This document shows, piece after piece, positions 1 to 9,400 of a stretch of DNA of 64,000 nucleotides (position 1 is the stretch's first letter; each line of letters starts with the position of its first letter). The stretch is from NCBI GenBank assembly GCA_030737875.1, contig CM060926.1, positions 320,514,922-320,578,921 of the forward strand. Reading direction: 5' to 3'. The stretch comes from Allium sativum (lineage: Eukaryota; Streptophyta; Magnoliopsida; Asparagales; Amaryllidaceae). The position numbers and the translations under genes are program-made. The notes under the pieces were generated by a model. That model was not told where the DNA came from. It did not search any database and saw only the letters and a list, made by a program, of their open reading frames with translations.

Positions 1-503
1 TATACACTGGCATTAATGGGGAAAACCCGTTCCATGTTAGCAGCGTGGTCCTTTGATTTTCCTTATCATTTATAAAAGTTAATTTTAAATATAGAGTTTC
101 TCACAACAGTCCGATGATAGACCTACAGTTTGTTTTTCCCTTGCAAACTCGGGTGCCCCTATTTTCCACACAGGCAATCGAGTAGTTTTATTTTACATAT
201 ATATTGAGCAGGATTCTGGATTGAAGCTTAAAGCTGTCCAGAGCATTGATAGTTTTCCGCTATGTAGTTTACTCGTTTCCGCTGCATTGTATTACATTTA
301 TTGTAAATTAATCTTCCACTATATTATATTTCGATATACTCTGATATATTCTGTACTCTGATGTTACATTATTATGATGTTTATAAAAGTCTTCTACTAT
401 TTCATCTGATGTGTTATATGCCCAAAGTTACCGTATCCGGGTTTGGAACGTTCTTAGTCGATTTAGCGAATGATTAGGTCCGAGCGAAGTCCTTATCGTT
501 AGA
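1..503 (+). mobile_element. 3' end of a giant LTR (family A', partial)
   Basis: This stretch matches the reverse complement of the LTR end at 16614 to about 17000: same lysine-free AT-rich text, the same block reading ATTACATTTATTGTAAATTAA, and the same terminus GGTCCGAGCGAA...ATCGTTA. It is therefore the 3' end of an A-family LTR in plus orientation. It ends at 503 with GA where family members end in CA. From 504 the sequence becomes the LTR of element B, which matches 10604 onward. In the intact B copy the upstream sequence is unrelated, so A' was inserted into B's 5' LTR; the TSD would start CATGA at 504. Solo LTR or 3' LTR cannot be decided because the left part is outside the window. Confidence 0.7.
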
Positions 504-2056
504 CATGAAGGGGTTACAGTGGTAGTTGTTCGGACGTACTTGTTGATTTTCCGGATATGCGAGGACCTCTCTCCTGTATTGGATATATGGGACGAGGAAT
601 CAGGTGCCTTCGGTTTCGTTCAGACCCAGAACGGACTTGCAAATGGATTGTATGTCTGACATTGTATTTTGCGCTGTATTCGTTGATCTCTGCTAAATAT
701 ATATCTGTTTGGTGGTGGAGAATTTATTCTCTTGCTTAACACCCTACTTTTAGACGTACGTTCTTAGAGGTTATATATTAGCGTAAATCAATGGTATGGT
801 ATGCATTGACAATGTGACATGCTGAGTTGCAGTGATCCATCCTTTTGTTGAAAAACATAACTTGGTGGATGATGATCAAGGCATAGCTTTAATATAGGGC
901 AACTTTGTGTAGCGTTAATTCGCGAGCCTCTCACACCGGTATGATGGTAAACTGATGGTTAGATCAGTATACTTTGGAGATGAGGATGAGCAACCTTCAG
1001 GATGAGATTTGACAACTTTAAGGGTTGTCACGGATTCGGTCGACCGAGATGATGCTGGGTGTGGTCGCTCCACACCTAGTACGGATAGGGGCATATACCT
1101 GATTCCCAGAAGGATAGAGTAAGCGGTGTTTTCCAATGACCTGGACTTAAGCCTTAGTGATACTTGTTTCCTGGATATAGTGTGGATGTTTATTACGGTG
1201 TTTTCCAATGACCTGGACGTATGCCCTTGAGTATTACACTAGGTGATCGATCTTTCGAATCAGTAGGTATCATGATGGAAATTAACTTCCAAATACGAGC
1301 TTTGCGGTTTTAGTTGTAAACCTATATGGCGACATAGTAGGATGGGGTACTATGTCGTCTATGATTGATACATTTATATTAGAAGTTGATTTCTTCACTT
1401 ATAGTAATACTAAAAGATAATTTTTTCATATCAAGTTTATTTGGCCATTACAAGGTAAAATTTTATCTCCTGGTTTGTGTTTGCATTGTGTGATGGGACC
1501 TGAGTCTTATAATGGCTTCATTTTCCTTTTTAGCATTGCATTGTTTGTTTTATGGTATTCTTGGGTGAAAACCTATTCCGTGTTATACTGTGTGGTCCCT
1601 TGATTTACTCAACATTAAAATAAAGATAATAACTGTTTTAGTTCTCATACTAGTCCCATTACTGACTCAGAGTTTATTGTTTCCACCTAAACTCTAGGTG
1701 CCAATATTTTCCATACGGGCAGCTAGTAGTTTGGTTTTGTAGATATTTATTTTCACAAGGTCATGGATTACAGCTGGAGCTATATTCGGACTGCTTTGTA
1801 CCCGTGTATCTCTTGCAGTTGTGGTAGTTGATAATTTCCGCTGCACATTATGTTTATGTATTTAAATGTAATTTAAATCTCTGATATTTTCTTTATGCTG
1901 TATATTATTTATTTGAACTTTGATACCCTTTACTCTGATGTAAATTGTTGCAATAGCAATAAAATGTTCTCATGTTTGACTTCTAATGCATCGTTTTCTC
2001 AAAGCAGTCCATCTTCTTGTTCGGTTTAGGCCGGCTGGGAAGTCAGGGTTGCTACA
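504..2056 (+). repeat. Element B 5' LTR, 3' part
   Basis: It aligns base for base, with scattered substitutions and few indels, to 10604-12154. The last bases read GGGTTGCTACA and are directly followed by the primer-binding site. The rest of this LTR is hidden left of the window behind the A' insertion. No coding region is supported here; short open frames near 557-739 and 915-1208 recur with different stops in the other LTR and are chance frames. Confidence 0.82.
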
Positions 2057-2058
2057 GG

Positions 2059-2070
2059 TGGTATCAGATC
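2059..2070 (+). other. Primer-binding site of element B
   Basis: TGGTATCAGATC lies two bases after the LTR end. It matches the complement of the initiator tRNA-Met 3' end (TGGTATCAGAGC) except for one base. This is where minus-strand DNA synthesis would start. Confidence 0.8.
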
Positions 2071-2734
2071 TTTGGTTTACAAAGCTCGAGAATAAGACAC
2101 ACTAGAACCAAACGAGAGAATTCATCAGAGATAGGACTAGTAATATCCTATAAGAATAACTCGTTAGAGATAGGGTTAGTAATACCCTAAAATGAGTTTG
2201 AAGAGTGTTATTTCAAATAATGAATTTAGTTTTGAAAATTATATCCTATTATAAAGATTTAATTATTTTATTTTGAATTTGGACTATCGAGTATAAGAAG
2301 ATTTTGCATATACGCGTCATGAATGTATATTCGAAGTCTCAAATAAACTGGGTAGACATAAAATCACACTCTAGTAGCCCGGAGACGATCTTGATGATTA
2401 CTATAGTATCATCAGTATTTATGTTTGAATTTTGAAAGTGAGATGTCTATATATTTCCAGTTGACTGGTATGAGAACCAAAACTTAATTAGAATTTATTG
2501 TTTGCGATTTGGCCTTGAAATTGGATTTTTTAGTATATAAAAGTTATATATTTGAAAGGTTATTCAACGAATAGATTGTTGATTGTGTTGTGTGATTATT
2601 AGTTGTACTAATAAAATATTGGGATGATAAAACCAATATGGTAATGAAGGATAAATTAAGCCAAATCAAATATAATGTAGAGCTAAATTGAAAATTTATT
2701 TCGAATTGGATTTATATATATATAGATATGTGCA

Positions 2735-2787
<53 letters not shown>

Positions 2788-3094
2788 CTGTGTGTGTGTG
2801 TATGTGTGTGTATTGAGCAGGTTATGGATTACTATTGAGTAGAGAAATAAATTGCATGCCCGAGAAACAGGCGCTCCTTAATGAGTTGGTTGCGCAATTT
2901 TATTTATCATTAAACTACTATGAGTGATTTGGATGAGTTACGATGGTTATTCTGTGTGAAATTAAAACATACGCCATAAGATAGTAACAAATAAATACGG
3001 ATCAGACCGCATAACATACTACTGAAGATAGCATAGCACATCATATTCCATATAAGCATTTGGCGCTCATACGACAAGGTTTGGATTACCGTAC
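2071..3094 (+). mobile_element. Element B internal domain, left part (non-coding)
   Basis: AT-rich sequence with many stops in all frames and no recognisable Gag, protease, RT or integrase motif. It contains a TA/TG microsatellite and is interrupted at 3095 by solo LTR D. The right part of the same domain is 5965-6455. Confidence 0.7.
2738..2810. repeat. (AT)n followed by (TG)n microsatellite
   Basis: About 33 bases of alternating AT run straight into about 40 bases of TG repeats with a few interruptions (TCTG, TATG). Likely length-variable. Confidence 0.95.
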
Positions 3095-3310
3095 TGTAAC
3101 ACCCCGTAATTTTATAGCATTAAAATTCACAAATTAAAGTATACTTAATTTTTAGAAAAGAATTAAGTGAAATGGGTTGCGCAGAGATATATATATATAT
3201 ATATTGATATATATATATATATATATAAATTAAAAATAAAATAAATAAATATGCAAAAAAGTTCAAAACAGCGAACTGGGAGGGGGAATAACCGAACCGG
3301 CCCATCTTTG

Positions 3311-3470
3311 AGGTCGACCCGAGCTCCGCTGGGTCGACTAGGGGTTAATCCAGGGTGTTTGGCTGTTAACCCGTGGGCCGATTCGCTCAAATGCAGATTT
3401 TGCATTTGATTGGTTCTCATGGTTCAGGGTTAATCTAATGGTCCTAAATAACTTCCTACACCTATAAATA
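3311..3470 (+). promoter_or_regulatory. LTR D promoter: GTCGAC palindromes and TATA box
   Basis: Two GTCGAC palindromes (near 3313 and 3333) lie about 130-150 bp upstream of TATAAATA at 3463-3470. Transcription would run rightward from about 3495. The same layout is seen in LTRs E, F, I and J. Confidence 0.6.
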
Positions 3471-4509
3471 CATCCTAATGCTAACCCTAAATCTAATTAA
3501 AATAGAATAGTTACCGTCATACCATCGTCATGGAAATCAATGGAGCAGCCGCCAACTAAGAAAGAAGAAAAGCAAATTCAATTCTAATTCTCTCAACCCT
3601 AAAGCAAAGCAAAACTCTCTCTTTTCTTCTCTAAATTGTGAGTATGATGATCTTAACAAGATTATTATCATTTTAATTAGGTTGAGTTATGAATGGATTA
3701 TGAGTAGATGATGTGAATTATCATATATGTTGTTGTAAACCCCTTTTGCTATCATGTATATTGTAAATCCAATGTTATGTGATGATGATATCTTACATGT
3801 TGTAAATCATGCTATGACGATGTTATGTATGTTGAAAGTTTCTATGCTAAGTTGTGATGAATCATACATGTTAAAAAGGCCATGATGTTACCATTCATGC
3901 TAGTTAGTTCATATTAATTAAATCATCATGTTTGGGTTATGTTGATCTATATGACAAGTCACATATGCAAGTTAGATTGATTAGAAAAGTTATGAACATA
4001 TACCAAGACATCTATTATGACATCTAGAATTATGCTATGACATATGTGATATCCTATGCTAGTTCACACCATCGTTATGTTGCCTAAAAACCCCATATGC
4101 AAGTTTATGTATAGATTTGGGCTATGATCATATCATATAAATTGAGACATTTAACAAGTTGACATCTTTTGATCCTTAACATGTGTAGTTTATGCAAGTT
4201 TCACCCCTATTATGATTAGATTTATTTTAATTGTCTATATGTTGTGATAATTTTTGTTTGTGCTAGGTGTTAGACTATACAAGTCTAGCCTATATCATGC
4301 GTTGAATAAGCGAATGTATAAACGTGGGGTAGGGGTAATATTAAGGATTTAATATTAAAAAGTTGGGGTGCAATTGATATGATTTTGCATGCCATAAGTG
4401 GATGGCCATAATTGAGTCAATTATGGACATCATTAAAAGTTGACTTAATTAATAATTTGAATAGGGAATTATTAAAACTGGGGTAAAAGATTTTAAGTGT
4501 TAATCAATG

Positions 4510-4600
4510 CTTAGGACACGAGGTTGGACTCGTTTGTGACGTAAACCTGCCCGGAAAATCCAGTGGTCACAAATGTCAGCCCAATGTGAGAGGTCCTAAG
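4510..4600 (+). other. Structured RNA-like module D1
   Basis: Three nested helices can be read: CTTAGGAC/GTCCTAAG (4510-4517 with 4593-4600), TTGGACT/AGCCCAA (4524-4530 with 4578-4584, one G-U), and TTTGTGAC/GTCACAAA (4533-4540 with 4566-4573). The apical loop holds CTGCCCGGA and ATCCAG. The bases between the first two helices are ACGAGG and TGTGAGAG, as in the other copies. Confidence 0.6.
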
Positions 4601-4625
4601 CCTAAACTAAATCATAACGGTTGTA

Positions 4626-4720
4626 AAGACACGAGGTTAGACTCTTTTATGGTGTAAGACTGCCTGGACCCGCCCGGCAAATCCAGCTGCCATAAATGCC
4701 AGTCTAATGTGAGAGGTCTT
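4626..4720 (+). other. Structured RNA-like module D2
   Basis: Helices are AAGAC/GTCTT (4626-4630 with 4716-4720), TTAGACT/AGTCTAA (4637-4643 with 4701-4707) and TTTATGG/CCATAAA (4646-4652 with 4690-4696). All are perfect, and their sequences differ from D1 by paired changes. The loop reads CTGCCTGGACCCGCCCGGC followed by AAATCCAG. Confidence 0.65.
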
Positions 4721-5572
4721 TATGAGGTTATGGCCTGAATGAATTAAGAAATACTTAACCAGATAAACATGTAAGTTGGGACATGGGGGTTAAGTAGGTG
4801 CCTTGGGTGGCATGAGGAATCTAGGGGGTGCCCTTAGTGGCATGTGAAATACGATTAGTAAGACTTAACCAAACACACATGTAAATGAACATGACTAAGA
4901 GGGTTAAGTGGGATATACTAGTGACAAACTTAGGAGGGTAGCTTGTGGGGGGCCCATTTCGACCAGTATCCCAAACGTATCTTTGTGGGCTCGACCCTAG
5001 TTGAGGACGGGACACGCATGCTGGGTTTGACTGTAAGAGGCCAAAACGGGGAGCGGTGGCAACGCAAGTCCAACGGGTTTCATATGCGTGTGTGGACCCG
5101 GGCTGGTAGGTAAGACATTGTTGCATCGTGTAGGTATAAGCCGTGCATTCTCAAGTTGTATCGGGTTGCCACTTTAGGGGAGTGATACACCCCACTGTGG
5201 GGCCAGCACGGGTATCTACGAGTAGGGAGCCGATCGAAAGTGGGTAGTGGGGTACACCTAGTGGAGATAGGGGCAGACGGCACCTATGTAGTCAGCTAGG
5301 GGTACGTAAGGCTATTTATAAAGTTTCCGTGTGAAGCAAGTGGGATCGAACAATAGGGTGACTGGTGTGGTGCAGTGTAGTAATGTGCGGTGCAGTGTAG
5401 TAATCATTCGTTAGAAATTAGGTGTGCCTTTACCGTTATCTTTAACGTTATCTTAAACGCTATCTTTATCTTCCTAAGAGTTCATAGACATTTACTTGTC
5501 TTCCAGCTTATGCCTTAGTCTAGTTATTTTGATAATAGTATTGTTAGAATTATCATACTCGCCAGACTTTAT

Positions 5573-5611
5573 GTCTGACCCCCTCTATTTCTATCCTTTT
5601 CCCCCCTCCAG
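5573..5611 (+). promoter_or_regulatory. Mini-hairpin and polypyrimidine acceptor in LTR D
   Basis: CAGAC-TTTAT-GTCTG at 5573-5587 forms a perfect 5-bp stem, then a C/T-rich run leads to AG at 5611. The same pair of features lies before the candidate acceptor in LTRs C, E, I and J. Confidence 0.5.
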
Positions 5612-5964
5612 GTCCTCAGGTTAGGCCCAGCTCTAGTGGAGTTTGATTGAATTGCTTCATCTCTCTTTGGAAAGCTTGGACCGTTGAAGAAAAGTCCAGC
5701 TTGTTATCTTTTTAATGGCTATTTATGTACTGGGATTATGTATTTTGTTTTTATGAAGATGGATATTGTACTTGGTTATGATCTATGGTTTTATGATGTA
5801 ACAAACATGTTTAATTTTCGCTGCAATAAAATGAAGTTTTAGATTTCCAAGTACTATTTATTATCTGTCTTGTTGTAATTTTTCTGTTCTATATTCACTT
5901 ATAACCTCCATGGAAGTTAATGCATTCCCTTTGTGAGTGACATTAATGGACGTGGGGTGTTACA

Positions 5965-6455
5965 CATACGGGCGAGATGCTTGTATGGCGAGGACTGAAT
6001 TACAGGTTGAACAGAAGACTGGTAATGGACTTAATAACCTATAACGGTAAATTGCAAGATTTAATAACAAACTCGACACGGGTCAGGAGATGACAAAAAT
6101 CTACACGTCCCTCTTGTTTTAGACACGACACATGGATTATGACTAATTCCCATCACTGGGTCAAGGAATGATTTTTTTTACACATCTCCCTTGAGCATAG
6201 ATAACTCACATTTGATTTGTATGCGATACATACATTTATAGGGTGCCTAATACGGCCCAATAAATTTGTTCAGATCTACCCGTACAAAGGAGATTATGGC
6301 AAAAAAATTCAAAAATTTAAGGCATTAGCCAAATTTCAGAGAAATTTAGAAGTTATTTGAAACTGAAAAGTTAAAGAACTGAAGCCAGAATGAAAGTTAA
6401 GTTGGTTAGTTAAACAACTTTCAACTTTGTTCTTTTTCGAGGATGCAAAAGTTTT
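5965..6455 (+). mobile_element. Element B internal domain, right part (non-coding)
   Basis: This continues the non-coding core of B after solo LTR D. It holds no coding frame. It leads into the polypurine tract at 6456. Confidence 0.7.
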
Positions 6456-6468
6456 GAGTGGGGGAGAT
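6456..6468 (+). other. Polypurine tract of element B
   Basis: GAGTGGGGGAGAT stands directly before TGTATCAACCC, the LTR start. This is the plus-strand priming site. Confidence 0.8.
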
Positions 6469-9400
6469 TGTATCAACCCATATTTTTTGAACCAATTTAA
6501 AAATTTATTTTTAATAGATTTTAATGATTCTAAAGATTTAAAATGATTTATTTTGAGAATAAATGATTTAAATTTTATTTAAATCGAAGAGTAAACGTAT
6601 AAATTTAAATTTTAATTAAATCGAACTAGAAATGGCGTGGTAGTTTGAAAATTCGACTTCTAATTTTAATTGAGTGTACAAAATTCAATATAAATCAGAA
6701 TTGGATGAAATAAGAAATGTTCGAATCTATTTTATTATATCTTTCTAACGAATGTGGAAAATCTTGATTTTGTTTTATAAATTGTAAGTTATGTCGAGTT
6801 AAAAATTTAGAATAGTCGCTATGGAATTTATATATTTTTTAATATTATATAAAGCCCTTAAAAGGCCATTTTCAGATGGTCTCCAAATTTGATGAGATTA
6901 ATTTTGTTAGGACCGTATCGTCAAAACATAGATAGATTTCAAATTTCATAATTTTTGGAGTCGGTATGTGGCCCTGGAAAATTAAAATGTACATTGAAAT
7001 TTAATATTGAACGTTATATTGAATTATATTTTAATTTTGATAAAAACTGACCAAAACAGTCGAATTGGCTTACGAAACATATCCCATTATGTCTAGAATG
7101 GGGGTATTTGGCTAGGGGGGATACTCAATGGGGTTCATTTGGAGTTGGGAGTGTTAATCAAGCAACAATTGAATTATATATTATTAAAATATGTGTTTAT
7201 ATATACCCCAACTATTGATGAAACCCTAAACCCTAATTTCCAACGTGAAGCAGCCGCCACATACTCTTAAATGGCAGAAAATTTCGAATCTTTCTCCTAC
7301 TTATTCTCCAAATCTGATTAGTAACATTCGAAACTTATAATACAAAAATCGATAAGCTCATCGAGATGTATACAATCAATGGTCATGATTGGGTTTAACG
7401 TTCTCTGGTGATCAGATTTCCATCTCAAAGGGCATGAGTTTAAAGCCATATTTCCAGCACTATAGAAGATCGAATTGGGTGGTGCTTTTGGCAGGTGGTG
7501 GCGATGCGAATGGGGTTCGAATGGTGCCTTCAGATCGTCGGCCGGCTGCATGGAGGAGCGTGCGTGGTGGAGGAACGTGGTTGAAGTTTGGGTTCGAAAG
7601 ACCGTCGCCTGGAAGTAAATAGATGAAGAAGGATTAAGGGGAAATGTAATTAAAGTGTAATTAATTATATTAATTAATTTTATTATGTAACTAAAAGTTT
7701 AAACGTTCTTATCTCCTTCATATATCATCAGAATTGAACGAAATCAGATTCTTTGTAACCGTGAAGCCGAACAACATGCAACTGACCAAAACAGATTTGG
7801 AGCAAGTTGAATTTTAAGATAAATTAAACATTCGTTTAATTTAGTGTAATAATAAATCATTAATTAAAGACTGACGGAGTGGCAATCAAAGTGAAAAACT
7901 CTCACTCAAATATTTTGTACAGCTATTTATTTTTATAACTGAATATATGTTGATTGCCTGTGATTGAAATTTTTGTTTGTTAATTGATGATTGTTTACAG
8001 TTTCAATGTTAATATTATCAAACTATGAATATAAATGTTATAGAATAAAACATTTATATTATAAATTATTTTGGGATGACAATTTACCCACCCATCTTCA
8101 AAATAATAAATAAATCCACATGGATTGTGATGTAAACCCCACACGGGTCTGGCGATGATAATTAATTTACACATCGCCCTTGTGTATAGTTGTATGTAAA
8201 CCGATTTACTGACAGACTGTAGTAAGCGTTATTTGATTATTTAATGCTTATACAATTGTAAATTGCACTCTGGATGTGAACTGAATATATAATAGTTGTT
8301 TATCACTGTTTTTGAATACATGCGATGTATGGAATCCATATAAATAAAATTATATGATAATCGATTGAGTCAGATTCCAATTCAGAAATAACGAATATTT
8401 TAAAATAATATTCAAAAAAGAATCAAAATATGATTTTGATGTCCAATTTTGGATGGACATGAAAATATTGAAATATATGAAGCCGAGTTAAGAGAATGTA
8501 CACGATTTTAACTCGAACGGAATTTTCTGTCGATTTTATTCATTTTATAATGAATATCGAAAAGATTTGATTTAAAAATCTAATATGTTGAAAATAATAT
8601 TATTTTTGATATTATAGTAATGTAGATTGTTCAATTTTGATTTAAAATTTAAAAAGGAAGTTGAAATCATTTTAAAATGAATTTATAAACGTTTTATAAA
8701 ATACGTTTTAAATGTAAATCAATGAAATATATTATATATATTAAATGGCTTGAATAGAACATGTCGTGCAGTGACCATTCGTGAATTTCAACCATTGACT
8801 TCAAATTGACATAACGGGAGATCCAACTGTTGGATTCTCCTAAAACCGAAACCGTTAGGTTCATATCAAAAATATCTTTTGAATGATATTAAGAGATTTA
8901 AAATCTTGTGATTGGATTTTAAGATATGTTCAAATCAGTTTAAGAAAAGGCCGTTATGAATGTAGTTCGGTGGCCGATAATGGAAACCAACTATAAGGGC
9001 CTTAATAAAATCATTAAAAATATGAATAAATTATGTAAAATCATAATAAATGATTTGGAAAGATTTTTGATGAAATATTCCATGTTTGTAAAGAAAAAAT
9101 ATATTTTTATCTGAATAAGTTGTTTATCAACTTGAGTAAAGAATTGAAAGGGTTATAATAAACCAGAATTTTCCAATATATGAATTGGATTGGATTTGAT
9201 TGGAAATAATCTTCGGAATATTTTGATATTGGATTCTATGATTATATGGATATTGTTGAGGAATTTGGGAGATACAGATATCGTTATTCCCAATACGATA
9301 TTTGTTGGTTTTAGAACTTGATATTGAATATAAGCCGATACGATTTCTATTCAGAGCCTTGTATTTAATATCAAATTGGGTTTTGGGTTTGACGTGAATG

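Larger units (their letters stand above)
3638..5611 (+). other. Predicted leader intron of LTR D
   Basis: The donor is GTGAGT at 3638, about 170 nt after the TATA box. The acceptor is a long C/T tract ending CCCTCCAG at 5611, followed by GTCCTCAGG. The equivalent acceptor junction AG|GTTCTCA or AG|GTCCT occurs near the end of LTRs E, F, I and J. Splicing is inferred from sequence only. Confidence 0.45.
3095..5964 (+). mobile_element. Solo LTR D (Ty3/gypsy-type, about 2.87 kb)
   Basis: It starts TGTAACACCCCG and ends GGGGTGTTACA, near-perfect inverted termini. The flanks are CGTAC (3090-3094) and CATAC (5965-5969), a 5-bp TSD with one change. Neither a primer-binding site nor internal region follows, so it is a solo LTR left by LTR-LTR recombination. 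It carries GGTCGAC palindromes, a TATA box, a GTGAGT donor, two structured modules, the CAGAC-TTTAT-GTCTG mini-hairpin and a C/T-rich acceptor, in the same order as LTRs C, E, I and J. Its first part is clearly related to the reverse complement of J near 63060-63300, including the GGCCCACGGGTTAACAG-type block. Confidence 0.88.

Noticed and set aside
3120..3420. Minus-strand frames rich in Ile-Tyr
   Set aside because: They translate the AT microsatellite in LTR D.
4510..4720. Hammerhead or twister ribozyme in the LTR modules
   Set aside because: The loop text (GCCCGG, CCGGC) loosely recalls twister, and retrozymes carry hammerheads, but the hammerhead core (CTGATGA plus GAAA) is missing and the invariant twister loop order is not present in most copies. 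Only a covariance-model search could reopen this.
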